From: Tritrichomonas musculus | Taxonomy: Eukaryota; Parabasalia; Tritrichomonadida; Tritrichomonadidae | DNA length: 64,000 bases | Assembly (NCBI GenBank): GCA_039105265.1 | Contig: JAPFFF010000071.1 | Location: 295,704 to 359,703, forward strand | Direction of reading: 5' to 3' | Part shown: positions 8,073 to 19,000 of the stretch, piece by piece | How positions within the stretch are numbered: the first letter of the stretch is position 1 | How the letters are laid out: every line of letters starts with the position of its first letter | The notes under the pieces: model-generated | Databases searched by the model: none | The model's input: the letters and a program-made list of their open reading frames with translations, nothing else | What the model was told of the DNA's origin: nothing | Made by a program: the position numbers and the translations under genes

Positions 8073-10451
8073 TTATAAGTCATGACAGTTACTGTTAAAT
8101 TCGTTAAAGTGGTTCATAATGATAGGGATAAACATGCCGAAAAAGAACCACGCGATTGGCGTTATAGCCATGAAGAAGATGGTCACGTATATCGACAGCT
8201 TGACCCTTTCCTCCTTCTTGACAGGGTCATCTTCTTCTATCTGAAACTCTGTTGCGAAGTAGACGTAGAAAGCGACCACTGCGAGCAGGAATGCCGCGCA
8301 CACGAGCAGCAGGAACCACTTGAACGATATGAACGCCGTGTGCGTGTACTTGCACACCAGCGCAATCGTGTTGCCAGTGATGATAATCAGCGAGCTTCCG
8401 CCCTGCAGCACGTACTCGCTCGGGCTGTTGTATATCTTCGGAATCGAGAAGGCGAGAATCCAGCAGATCTCGATCATGATGCAGGCCCACGGCAGGTCGT
8501 ACGCGGACACAAACGCGTACACAATCTGTCGCGCCATATCAATGAACTCGTAGTACACGAAGTACACGTCGCGGTACTTGTCTAGAAGGTCCGAGCTGCC
8601 GAAGAAGATGAGCAGCCACGTGATGACAGCTGGCAGCACAAGCGCAAACGCAATGAAGCCGACGATGCAGTTCCAGTTGCTCTCGTACTCGCCGAGCATG
8701 AGCTCCACGAAGAGGTCTGTCGATGGGACAAACAAGAGCGTCAGAATGTTTGTGAAGAGGAGCGGGAGGTTGTTGACGAGGATGACGCTGATCGAGACGA
8801 AGTCTTCGAGTGACCCAATCAGGATGTCGATGACAAACGCGATGACGAGGAGCACGAAGAAGACGAAGATGCAAGTGCCGAGGAAGTACCGGTCATTCAC
8901 AAAGAAGGGAATCAGAAACAAGAACGTAATCACAAGCGTGTTGAAAACGGTGAATGAGAATGGCAGGTAGAACTTGCCAACAGCGCTGAGCACCGTGTAC
9001 TGGTCGTACTCAATGAAGTGGTACACGTCGAAGCCGTACCTTCGAAGCAGGTAGAGAATGACCAAGACGATGAGCGTGTCCAAGAATAAGAAAGGGATGA
9101 CAAACGCAATCCCAACTTTTACAGAGAACTGGATGTAGCCGAAGCCGAAGCCAAGCGCAACGAATGCAGCGCTGATGAGGAGCAGCAGGTAGTACTTGAA
9201 GTTGAGGAAGAGGAGGACCATGAATGTGATCATGATCAGCGGGAAGACGTAGTTAATGATGTAGAAGAGCTCGATGTCGTAGAAGGACCGCAGGTAGAAG
9301 CTCGAGAAGATGATGTCGAGTATGTTTGTCGCCCACGCAAACACACGCAGGCAGTCGCTCGAGAAGTGCACAGAGAAGGTGCGCGTGGCGCTCAGCCTCT
9401 GGAAAATCCTCAGAAGGTGGATCGCCTCAGAAACGAGAGAGCCGGCAGAGTTTCCAATGCCGAGGAGCTGCTTGAAGAACTGCACAAAGACGAGCATCTT
9501 GTCGCTCCTTCTCACATTGCTGAAGCAAACCGCCAACCTGTCGCAGCACGCGCAGTGGCAGCAGCAGCCTGCATCATCGCTGCTCTCGTGGCTGTCGAGC
9601 TCGATGCTGTACTGGCTCTCGCACTCGGCGCTGTCCTTGCTCCTGCCATCTCTCTCATCGCTGCCTCCCTTCTCGTGGCTCTCGCAGTCCGTCTTGTCAT
9701 CCCCTTCAGTTTCGCCGTCCTTGCCATGGCTGCTCTGCGTCTCGCACTGGTTGCCGACGCCCTTCTTCGCGTGGTTGAACTTGTAGAGCGCGATGAGGTA
9801 GAGCGACACAAGGATTCCGATCACCAGCAGGATGGCGAACACAATCAGCAGCACCATCGTCGTGTACGGAATCATGATTATCTCCCCGGTCGGCTCTGCG
9901 ACGTAGTGGAGGAAGGCGCGGTTGTTCAGGCAGATCTTTTTCCACCTCGACGTGTCCGATATGACTTCCAGGTGCTGCCTGACAGCGTTAAATGCAGGCG
10001 AACCGGACGGGTGGTCCCACTGGCAGAAGCTGATGTTGTCTGTTATGTAGCGTTCCCAGTTGATTGATATTAACATATTTTGTAATGATGAAGAAAAAAT
10101 CTCCGCAAAATCGTCAATCACTGATATATCAACAAAATCTGTAAATATGATCTTTGTTTCATTCGTTTTATAAATTGACTCATTTATTACTTCGTAAAAT
10201 AATATTGAGGAATTTATAAATGAGGTGTTGATAAAATTAACGCTTTGGGTGACATCAATTTCAAAATTTGGCAATTGATCATACCTTATCGAGTAGTCAA
10301 AATTGTTTCCGCAAAATAATGTAATATTATTATCAAAAAAAATTTTTAAGTTGTCGCATTTTAACTTACTTTTGGGTACATGAAAACCTGATTTGAAATT
10401 TGCCGTATCATTAATCTGTCGAAAGTTGATAAAATAAAGGATAAAAATCAT
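8073..10451 (-). CDS. Polytopic membrane protein with N-terminal ectodomain
   Basis: The 792-residue protein has a short hydrophobic start (MIFILYFINF), an ectodomain of about 180 residues with several N-glycosylation sequons (NDT, NTS, NSS, NES, NET), a TM at about 195-222 ('VLLIVFAILLVIGILVSLYL'), then a long acidic Ser/Asp/Glu/Lys-rich cytoplasmic loop ending in a cysteine cluster (CCCHCACC, about 295-302). About ten further TM helices follow to a charged C-terminal region. This resembles the membrane-anchoring C-terminal halves of large trichomonad surface proteins, but no transporter or receptor motif was recognised. DNA from about 10,060 to the start is AT-rich and the rest strongly GC-rich, a sharp change inside one frame. 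Plus-strand frames over this gene are shadows created by its GC-rich codons. Confidence 0.75.
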   Translation of the reverse strand: MIFILYFINFRQINDTANFKSGFHVPKSKLKCDNLKIFFDNNITLFCGNNFDYSIRYDQLPNFEIDVTQSVNFINTSFINSSILFYEVINESIYKTNETKIIFTDFVDISVIDDFAEIFSSSLQNMLISINWERYITDNISFCQWDHPSGSPAFNAVRQHLEVISDTSRWKKICLNNRAFLHYVAEPTGEIIMIPYTTMVLLIVFAILLVIGILVSLYLIALYKFNHAKKGVGNQCETQSSHGKDGETEGDDKTDCESHEKGGSDERDGRSKDSAECESQYSIELDSHESSDDAGCCCHCACCDRLAVCFSNVRRSDKMLVFVQFFKQLLGIGNSAGSLVSEAIHLLRIFQRLSATRTFSVHFSSDCLRVFAWATNILDIIFSSFYLRSFYDIELFYIINYVFPLIMITFMVLLFLNFKYYLLLLISAAFVALGFGFGYIQFSVKVGIAFVIPFLFLDTLIVLVILYLLRRYGFDVYHFIEYDQYTVLSAVGKFYLPFSFTVFNTLVITFLFLIPFFVNDRYFLGTCIFVFFVLLVIAFVIDILIGSLEDFVSISVILVNNLPLLFTNILTLLFVPSTDLFVELMLGEYESNWNCIVGFIAFALVLPAVITWLLIFFGSSDLLDKYRDVYFVYYEFIDMARQIVYAFVSAYDLPWACIMIEICWILAFSIPKIYNSPSEYVLQGGSSLIIITGNTIALVCKYTHTAFISFKWFLLLVCAAFLLAVVAFYVYFATEFQIEEDDPVKKEERVKLSIYVTIFFMAITPIAWFFFGMFIPIIMNHFNEFNSNCHDL

Positions 10452-10712
10452 ATATTTTATACAACTTTTTTTATTTCATAGACGTTAGTTTTTTTTTTCA
10501 ATAAAATAATTACAGAATAACTTTCACTTTTATTGAAATTTTTTTCAAAAGAATTGTATTGAAATAAATTTTTAACCAAAAAATCAAAAAAATCAACTTA
10601 TCTTTGAAAGTTAGTGTTTTTCATAAATATAAAATATTTTTATATATATTTATAATAAAAATAATTAATTAAAATACATTTTTCAAAAAAAAAATTTATT
10701 GATCACTTGATA

Positions 10713-10746
<34 letters not shown>

Positions 10747-11539
10747 CATTTTTTTAAATCGAAAAAGTTATCAAAAAATTGATAATATAAATGGCTGATA
10801 AAAAATACTCTTTTTATATTCTATCCTAAAACTTCTTTCCAATTGATATTAGCATAAATACTGATCATTTCTTCCAAGTTTTGATTTTTTATTAATTTCA
10901 ATTAATTGAAATTGCTTACATTAATATAAATTAATTTCTACAATATTAGTGGCTTCCAGTTGAATTTAAAGGCTTTCAATTTATGTTTCAAAGAATTCAC
11001 CTTCAAATATATAAAACCTTGCTGCTTTTTCAACTCAAAATAGTTTGAGTTTCAGTGAATGATGGTTTGCCAATAGTTTTTAAGTTTTCCTTTGCTTTCA
11101 AATTCAATTTGATGAAGTTTCTTTCAAAAGAGCCTCACAGTTGCTGTTGCATTGTGATGCTTTCAATCAATTCATTATAAAAAGCATTCTTATAAATGCA
11201 CTTCGTAGAGTGGAAAATAGCGTTTTAAAATACTTGATTTAATCAATGATTTTCAAGTGGTTATTTGACAATCATGGCAATAATCTTCAATATGTCAAAA
11301 AAAAATTGATTTTTTTATTTTTAAAAATTTATTAGAAAGCAAAGTGTTACCTCTTTAATATTACGCTGCTACTTTTAATAAACTACTGTATATGACTAGT
11401 AATAATTCTGATGATGAAAATTACAAAGATCTAGTATATAAATTATACAAAACATTTTTTGTTATTTATTGACCAATAACAAGCATTTTGAATTTGATTA
11501 ATAGCGAAACATTTCATACTAGACACAAATATTATTTTT
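10452..11539. other. AT-rich intergenic region
   Basis: No credible coding frame. A run of about 29 A lies near 10,718-10,746. Short direct words ('ttcaatt', 'gctttcaa') recur at 10,900-11,170. A minus-strand frame at 11,443-11,646 is out of frame with the gene next to it and looks like chance. Confidence 0.6.
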
Positions 11540-11708
11540 TTATTTGAAAGTAAAAAAATCTTGACCCAGTCCTTTGTAAAATTCTGGTGAAAGATCTTTT
11601 GCGTTTGGATATTTTGGTGGAACAATTTTTTCATTTGCATGCTCAAGTTCAGAAGTCAGAATTGGTTCTAATTCAATATTATATACGAAATCTATGCATC
11701 GATATGAT
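11540..11708 (-). pseudogene. Frame-shifted C-terminal tail of the kinase-Sel1 gene
   Basis: Directly after the stop of the kinase-Sel1 gene, the next frame stays open for about 55 codons ('VYNIELEPILTSELEHANEK', 'IVPPKYPNAKDLSPEFYKGL', then GQDFFTFK) and ends at 11,540. A 19-bp tandem duplication at the junction accounts for the frame change: with a single copy, the Sel1 frame would run on through RCIDFVYNI into this segment. It is therefore most likely the original C-terminus of the upstream gene. Inference from sequence geometry; the composition is ordinary coding-like. Confidence 0.55.
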
Positions 11709-11726
11709 TCATATGCATCGATATGA
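11693..11726. repeat. 19-bp tandem duplication (1.8 copies)
   Basis: tatgcatcgatatgattca at 11,693-11,711 is followed directly by tatgcatcgatatga at 11,712-11,726. The 19-bp unit is not a multiple of three and coincides with the stop codon of the kinase-Sel1 frame. Confidence 0.9.
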
Positions 11727-14700
11727 TAAGATCTTTTGCGTTTGAATTGAAGCAATGGATCTAAGTAGTATCTTTATTGAGATATCATCGATGTCTGTTC
11801 TTTTGTTAAGTTCTTGTTTGATTGTTTCAATATTGAATTTATATTGCAAAAGTAAAGCTGCACATAATAGAATGAATGAATGTTTAAATCTTTTTAGTGA
11901 TCTTATTAATAAATCAATTGCTTTTTTGAGATCTGGCTCCACTGATGCATCATACATGTATATGTGTGCTAAGTTGTACATTGACAAATAATCATTTTTC
12001 TGTCGAATCGCTTCTTCAAAATATTCAATTGCCATGCCTAATTTTTTTTCTATTTTGTCATATCCATGCTTGTATATAATACCAAGATTGTTTTTCGAGT
12101 ATTGATTGTTGAATGATGATGCTTCTTTGTAATAATGTATGGCTTCTAAAATGTCCTTTTTAACATACTTCCCCTCATGTAGCAAAAATCCATGCCCAAA
12201 ATTTGCTTGCCTGTGTTTATTAATAGATGCCAGCATGATATAATATGTTCCTTTTTTAATATTCTGCTTTATGCATTCACCTGAATAGTAAATGTAGCCT
12301 AGAGAATATTGTGCTTCTGGATCATTTAAATTTGCAGCAAGTTGAAAATAATGAATCGCCTTGTTGATATCTCGTTTGATGTATTGACCATCATTATAAA
12401 TGAAACCTAGATTGAATTGTGCCTGTGGATGATTTTGATTTGCAGCAAGTGAATAATAATGAATCGCTTTGTTGATATCTCGTTTGATGTATTGACCATC
12501 ATAATAAATGACACCTAGATTGAATTGTGCTTCTGGCATATTTTGATTTGCAGCAAGTGAAAAATAATGAATAGCTTTACTTGTATCTTGCGCTATATAT
12601 TGTCCAATAAAGTAAATACAACCTAGATTGAATTGTGCTTCTGGCATATTTTGATTTGCAGCAAGTGAAAAAAAATAAATTGCTTTGATGATATCTCGGG
12701 GTGCATATTTTTCATTTAAATAAATGAGACCGAGATTGAATTGTGCTTCTGGAATATTTTGATTTGCAGCAAGTGAAAAATAATGAATCGCTTTGTTGAT
12801 ATCTTGTGTGGCATATTGTTTACTTAAATAAATATCACCCAAAATGAATTGTGCTTCTGGTATATTTTGATTTGCAGCAAGTGAAAAATAATGAATCGCT
12901 TTGTTGATATCTCGCGTGATATATTGTCCTTTAAAATAAATATTGCCGAGATTGAATTGTGCTTGTGGAATGTTTTGATTTGCAGCAAGTGAATAATAAT
13001 GAATCGCTTTGTTGATATCTCGTTTGATGTATTGACCATCAATATAAATGACACCTAGATTGAATTGTGCTTCTGGCATATTTTGATTTGCAGCAAGTGA
13101 AAAATAATGAATGCCTTTGTTGATATTCCGCGTGATATATTGTCCTGTAAAATAAATACAACCGAGATTGAATTGCGCTTGTAGATTATTTTGATTTGAA
13201 GCTAGTGAAAAATAATGAATCGCCTTGTTGATATCTCGTTTGATATATTGTCCTGTAAAATAAATCCAACCGAGATTGAATTGTGCTTCTGGAATATTTT
13301 GATTTGAAGCTAGTGAAAAATAATGAATCGCTTTGTTGATATCTTGTGTGGCATATTGTTTACTTAAATAAATATTTCCCAAAATGAATTGTGCTTGTGG
13401 AATGTTTTGATTTGCAGCAAGTGAAAAATAATGAATCGCTTTGTTGATATATCGTGTGATGTATTGTCCATCAAAATAAATGAGACCAAGATTGAATTGT
13501 GCATTTGGATTATTTAAATTTGCAGCAAGTGAAAAATAATGAATCGCTTTGTTGATATCTCGTGTGATGTATTGTCCATCAAAATAAATGAGACCAAGAT
13601 TGAATTGTGCATCTGGATTATTTAAATTTGCAGCAAGTGAAAAATAATGAATCACTTTGTTGATATTTCGCCTGATATATCGTCCATCTAAATAAATACA
13701 ACCGAGATTGAATTGTGCATGTGGATAATTTTGATTTGCAGCAAGTGAATAATAATGAATCGCTTTGTTGATATCTCGTTTAATGTATTGTCCATCAAAA
13801 TAAATGACACCTAGATTGTATTGTGCTTGTGGAATATTTTGATTTGCAGCAAGTGAATAATAATAAATTGTTTTGTTGATATCTCGTGCAATGTATTCTC
13901 CAAAATAATAAATATTACCCAGATTAAATTGTGCATGTGGATCATTTTGATTTGCAGCTAATGAATAATAATGAATTGCTTTATTGATATCTCGTGCCAA
14001 GTATTCGCCAAAACAATAAATATCACCGAGACTGAGTTGTGCTTGTAGAATATTTTGATTTGCAGCAAGTGAAAAATAATGAATCGCTTTGTTGATATCT
14101 TGTGTGGCATATTGTTTACTTAAAAAAATATCACCCAAAATGAATTGTGCTTCTGGATTATTTTGATTTGCAGCAAGTGAAAAATAATGAATCGCTTTGT
14201 TGATGTCTCGCGTGATGTATCGTCCATCATAATATATGAGACCGAGATAGAATTGTGCTTGTGGAATACGTTGATTTGCAGCGAGCCAAATCAAACGTTG
14301 CTCTTTTCTACCTGTGAATTTAAAAGTAGCAAAAATTTTGATACAAAAAACCTCCATTATTTTATTTAAATTTGGTCTTTTGCTAGGATCATGATCTAAA
14401 CATGACATTAAAAGGAAATCCTCGTTAGTTTCCATTTTATTATTTATTTCTGGAGCTTTTCCATATAATATGAAGTGAATGATATATCCTAATGAATAAA
14501 TGTCTGATTGATATGTTTTGCGTACTTCAGGTGCAACTTCTGGGCCATAAAAATTTTCTGTTCGTTCTTCATTTTCAGTTTCATCATTTTCTTTGCGTAC
14601 ATGATCAAAATCAATTAATATTGCATCCTTATTCTGATTGATGATAACATTTCTAAGGCTAAGGTCACGGTAGATGTATTTTTGTGAATGAAGATAATGA

Positions 14701-15560
14701 ATTGCGAGAAGAAGATCAAATATAATGATGCATTTTCCTTGATAGTTTAAGTCTTCTAATCTATATTTATTAAGTGTTTCTCCTTCAACATATTCAAGTA
14801 TGAGAAATTTGGTATCATTTGAGTATTTAATGTAACCGATGTAATGAACAATAAACGTATGCCGAATATTTAAATAATTGTTTCTTTCTCGCTGGTTTAA
14901 TTGAACGTTTTCGACATTTGGAAGCTTCAATGCATACAATTCTTCTTTTAAAATATAATAAATCAATTTAACCGTTCCACCACTGCCTCGTCCAAGCGTT
15001 CTCAGTTCAATGTAGCTACTGTTTGCAAAATTTGCACTTTCTTGATGCTCACTAAATTCTTCATTAAGATATTTATCATGCATATTTCGCGAGTTTTTAT
15101 ATCCTTTCTTGATTAAGAATCCGCTTAAGCAATTGACAACAATGCTCCAAAAGCGCTGAAAGTTTTTATTCGTAATCCTGAATTTTTCTGAAAAGTTTCG
15201 AATTTCTTCTCTATATATTTCATACTGATTGCTGTTGTCTTGTATGAAATATTTATCAAAGTCGTCATAATTAGCAAAAACAGTGCGTAAAATTGAAATA
15301 TCTGTTGTGTCTTCCTTAGGTATAATAATTAATTTATATTCAATACATGCAACATAATATTCAATATCGGATTCCACACGCTCATCAATAACGATGATTT
15401 TTGAGTTGTTTTCGAGCTGTTTTAATCCTTTTTCGTTTTTTTGATATTCAGGATAAAAAATAAAATCGAATTTACAAAGAATTTCATTCAAATATTTGTT
15501 GGTTGTATTGATTTTTTTCTTCTTCAACATGTCTTGAAAATCAAGAATAGATTGTTTCAT
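11709..15560 (-). CDS. Protein kinase with about 22 Sel1-like repeats
   Basis: The 1283-residue protein has an N-terminal region of about 180 residues without recognised domain, then a kinase domain at about 187-405. This has a glycine loop (GRGSGGTV), Lys212 in ALKLP, catalytic loop YRDLSLRNVI (Asp299, HRD replaced by YRD), DFD at 317-319 in place of DFG, APE (VAPEV) and a helix-F DIYSLGY. From about 415 to 1210 come about 22 tandem 36-residue Sel1-like (TPR-family) repeats of the form KAIHYFSLAANQN-x-P-x-AQFNLG-x-IY-x-DGQYI-x-RDIN. This kinase-Sel1 fusion is a large trichomonad family; Sel1 repeats bind proteins, so the repeats probably select partners. Activity is plausible but the DFD variant leaves it open. 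The C-terminus appears shortened by a 19-bp tandem duplication. The ATG at 15,560 gives the longest frame. Confidence 0.85.
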   Translation of the reverse strand: MKQSILDFQDMLKKKKINTTNKYLNEILCKFDFIFYPEYQKNEKGLKQLENNSKIIVIDERVESDIEYYVACIEYKLIIIPKEDTTDISILRTVFANYDDFDKYFIQDNSNQYEIYREEIRNFSEKFRITNKNFQRFWSIVVNCLSGFLIKKGYKNSRNMHDKYLNEEFSEHQESANFANSSYIELRTLGRGSGGTVKLIYYILKEELYALKLPNVENVQLNQRERNNYLNIRHTFIVHYIGYIKYSNDTKFLILEYVEGETLNKYRLEDLNYQGKCIIIFDLLLAIHYLHSQKYIYRDLSLRNVIINQNKDAILIDFDHVRKENDETENEERTENFYGPEVAPEVRKTYQSDIYSLGYIIHFILYGKAPEINNKMETNEDFLLMSCLDHDPSKRPNLNKIMEVFCIKIFATFKFTGRKEQRLIWLAANQRIPQAQFYLGLIYYDGRYITRDINKAIHYFSLAANQNNPEAQFILGDIFLSKQYATQDINKAIHYFSLAANQNILQAQLSLGDIYCFGEYLARDINKAIHYYSLAANQNDPHAQFNLGNIYYFGEYIARDINKTIYYYSLAANQNIPQAQYNLGVIYFDGQYIKRDINKAIHYYSLAANQNYPHAQFNLGCIYLDGRYIRRNINKVIHYFSLAANLNNPDAQFNLGLIYFDGQYITRDINKAIHYFSLAANLNNPNAQFNLGLIYFDGQYITRYINKAIHYFSLAANQNIPQAQFILGNIYLSKQYATQDINKAIHYFSLASNQNIPEAQFNLGWIYFTGQYIKRDINKAIHYFSLASNQNNLQAQFNLGCIYFTGQYITRNINKGIHYFSLAANQNMPEAQFNLGVIYIDGQYIKRDINKAIHYYSLAANQNIPQAQFNLGNIYFKGQYITRDINKAIHYFSLAANQNIPEAQFILGDIYLSKQYATQDINKAIHYFSLAANQNIPEAQFNLGLIYLNEKYAPRDIIKAIYFFSLAANQNMPEAQFNLGCIYFIGQYIAQDTSKAIHYFSLAANQNMPEAQFNLGVIYYDGQYIKRDINKAIHYYSLAANQNHPQAQFNLGFIYNDGQYIKRDINKAIHYFQLAANLNDPEAQYSLGYIYYSGECIKQNIKKGTYYIMLASINKHRQANFGHGFLLHEGKYVKKDILEAIHYYKEASSFNNQYSKNNLGIIYKHGYDKIEKKLGMAIEYFEEAIRQKNDYLSMYNLAHIYMYDASVEPDLKKAIDLLIRSLKRFKHSFILLCAALLLQYKFNIETIKQELNKRTDIDDISIKILLRSIASIQTQKILSYRCI
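11900..14310 (-). repeat. 108-bp Sel1 coding repeat array
   Basis: About 22 units of 108 bp (36 codons) lie in tandem with no frame loss. Three units share the variant 'FILG-(D/N)-I(Y/F)LSKQYATQDIN' (the second, ninth and fourteenth by my count), which suggests that blocks of several units were duplicated together. Confidence 0.85.
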
Positions 15561-16009
15561 TTAATCAAAGAAATATTATTAATTTTGATATCGTATTTGT
15601 CCAAATATATTGAAAATTTTCTGTTTTATCAAAAAACTAGGGCAATGTTATATGTTCATACAACTTTTTCAGAGGTTACCGTAATTAATCTATAGATATA
15701 AAAATTAATCAAATAAAAAATATTTATTGTATTTATTAAGATAAGATAATATATAAGAAATTCAAAAACAATTCATTGATGATCAGCTGCAAATTAAAAA
15801 AAAAAAAATTCCTTATTTTATCTAAGAAAAATCTGGATAGAGGACTCCTCCTTTTGTATATTCTTGATATGCGTTATTTCAAACCAATAATTGCGTTATT
15901 AACCAAACATCATTGCCAGCAATAAACGGAAGCCGCGGCCAGTAACACAAATGCACTTTACCCAATACAAAGTAGTGTTGTCGCCAGCATTAAATTAAAT
16001 AATTTTTCC
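15561..16009. other. AT-rich intergenic region
   Basis: No gene seen. A small GC-richer patch at 15,900-15,990 (gccagcaataaacggaagcc) borders the end of the next gene and has no open frame of note. Confidence 0.55.
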
Positions 16010-19000
16010 CTAATCGTTAAATATCAAAGGCGACCTGCAAATGAGCGAATTCAAGTTATTTTCATCAGCAACGCCGGAGTTGGACTTGCTTATTTTAAAG
16101 CCGGCTTTTGGCGGAGTGTTCGGCTTTACAGCTTGAATTTTCTGAGCTTTTTGCGTCGAATCGAGCAAACTCGCCGGCTTCTGATTCGATCCATCTCTTT
16201 TCAGTTCGCTCGGCGGCGATGATTCAGGAAGCGCCGCACAAGGCCCGATCTGGTCCGTTCTCTTTCTCCTCGGACATGCCGCTCTTTCTTTTCGCTGCGG
16301 CGACGAAGCCTTGTCGCAGATGCCGAGCTTGCAGGCTGCTGGCGAGCTCGGTGCCTGATGCGCGTCTCTGCGATTTCTTTCTCTCTGATCGCCGGCTGAA
16401 GCGGCGACTCTCGGCTTGCCTTTCTTCTGCTCTTCCTTTTTGAGCTGGCGGAGCCTCTGCAGCTCCCTGATTTTGTCGATTTTGCACGAGTCCAAGCCAT
16501 CGAGCCCGATGTCCTTCAGCGTGACTCTGAGAGGAATCCTGTCATCGTCCTTCTGGATCTCGAGCGGGTATCGCGCAAAGATTGTCGTTTGGCAGCGAAA
16601 GACGCTTGGATCGTAAGTGCTCGCTCGCGGCTTCTTTTTTGCATTGGCGGCAGGGTTCACTTCACTCGCACGGCTCTCTGCTTTCTTCGCGAGCGATTCT
16701 GCATCGCCGTCTGGGACCGTCAGGACGAACTCCTCCGCGCTGTCGTCTTCATCGCTGACTTTTTGTGAAAGAAATGGGATTGCGTGCCTTTTCCTTTCGG
16801 GCCGGACGAGGAGCGAGAAGGGGTGCTGGCACGAATCTGCTTTTGGGTCCGATTCAGAACCTTCTTGGCCATCTTCTATGTCCTCTATGACGAACTCGCA
16901 CGGACTGTCCGACTCTTCGCTCAGAAAGTTTTGCGTATAGAGCTGCTTCCTGATCCTGCTTGTGCGCACTGGAATCGAGCACGGCATTTTCACTGTCAGC
17001 TTTAGCGGCTCCTCTTTCTCTATTTCTTCTGAGTTTGCGTACAGCTCCAGCAAGGACAGCTGTATGGTGATCTTCTCCTTCTCGAGCTCTTCCTCTAGCT
17101 GCTCGTCGAGCTCCTCTGATAACAATTCAGGCGCGTGCTCGCTTGCGTGCGTGCCATCTAGAAGCGAGAGCGGCGTCTTGAATGGGATCAGCGAGTCACC
17201 GCTGGGGCAGAACTTATCAGTTGCTCTTTCCGGCAAAAAGTCTTCTTCTAGGTCCTCCAGCACGCACTCGTTCAGATAGTTCGGAGCTGTGGCGCGTTTC
17301 TGAATGCTTTTTTTGAGTGGCAGCTGCCGGCTTTTGTTTGGATTCACCAGGAGCGCGCATGGCGCTCTTATCAGTGGCCTGACAGGTTCGCTCTGGCTCG
17401 TCTTTATATGCGTGCCCGAGCTAAACGAGATAAACGCGCCATCCGAGCTGCTTGTGGCATCATAATTGTCTGATGAGGGCTGCTCGTTGAGCAAGCATTC
17501 AAACTCAACTTTTGATTCGTCGAAGGCTTCGCGGGTGCCTGGGCAAACAAGAAATGAGCAAGGCTGCCCAAGTTCGGCGCTTTGTACCAGTCCAGTCTGA
17601 CTTTTGCTGCCTGCTGGCTCTGGCTGGCAGTCGCATCCAACTTCGGATTCGTTAGATTCATTTTGGCTGGCTTTCGCGCTTGGACGTTTTCGCGGACACG
17701 TTGAGTGAGCCAGGAGCGAGGATGGCTTTTTGACTGGAAGAGGAGCCTGTGCGGCTGCCTTGGGCTGCCTGTGTGCCAAATATGGGCCATGATGTCCTTC
17801 TTCTGCGTTTTGAATGAGAGTGACTTTTGGCTTTTTCGTAGCTGTCTGATAAGTCCCTGGCTCTTCTGATTGTTCTGGCCTCGTGTTCTGCACTGATTGA
17901 ATTGATATTTCTACGTCTGCTGCTTTGTCTTCTGGCTTTGTCTTGCAGCCTTTTCTCTCTTTTGATTGCCTTGTGCTCTTGTTTTCATTAGAAAGAGACT
18001 GCGATTTTGCTTCTTCTGATTTCGGAATAATTTCGCTTTTTCCATGATGTTTGATATGACCATTTTTCTTAGGCTGCTCTAATTTGTTGTCTTTCTTAGG
18101 CTGCCTTGAAATCAAAGTCTCTTCTTCCTCTGATTCATTTTCGTCTTCTGAATCAAGCAGCATCCCGTCAGTATCTTCGCTTTCAGAATAGTCTGACTCT
18201 GATTCATCAGGCACGCAGCTCGCGTTCTTTCGGCCAGGAATGAGCGAGCTCTGTATCCGCCTGTTGTCTTCTTCCCTCTCTGGATCATTCAAGTAATCAA
18301 AAACATCGTTTTCAACGATTCTTTTCAGCTCAGAAATTTCGTCATCCAAATCGATTGCTTTTGGCACTTTTGGCTCGGCTTTTCTGATGCAGCGCGGCCC
18401 TTGCTTGCTCTCGGCTGAAAACTCGCACAGGTCGTCTTCGCTCATCAGGCATCTTTTAAAATCGATGAGCAAGATTTGGTCATAAATTGAGAGGAAACGA
18501 TCAGTTTCCTTTGAAATAGCATTGAGAGTAATTTTGGCCGTATCCATTTCGTCCTGAAAGTTTAAAAGCGAGAGCTCTTTCTTAATTTCGTTTCCTTTTT
18601 TGATTTTTCGTTGCAGTCTTCCCAATCTCGAATCACTGAAAAAGCAAGGATTCGCTGAAATGAAATTTTTGGCTTCATATGTAAATACTTGGTTTATTTT
18701 AATAAGCTTCCAGTATAAGTATAATAAAATTTTATAATCAAAGATTTTTTTCTCTGACTCGTAAAACTTTTGGATTAAATCGCTTGCGTTTTTTTGGATA
18801 TTTTTTAATTCTTGATCAATTTTTTCGATTTTTTCGTTAAAAACAGAGTTTTTGCTGCTTTTCTGGGTACTACTGACTTTGCTTTTGTATTCTTGATAAA
18901 TTTTTGACATTTTTTGGTTATTGTCACTTGCTGTTTGGAGAGTTCTTGTTGATCGAAAAAACTTTGATAATACTTGTTCGTAAAATACTGCTCTCTCGTT

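Noticed and set aside
8082-10067. Long plus-strand and other ORFs opposite the polytopic membrane gene (up to 233 codons)
   Set aside because: They are shadows of a GC-rich gene whose minus-strand frame is 792 codons with clear TM pattern; their sequences are low-complexity Arg/Ala/Val mixtures without domains.
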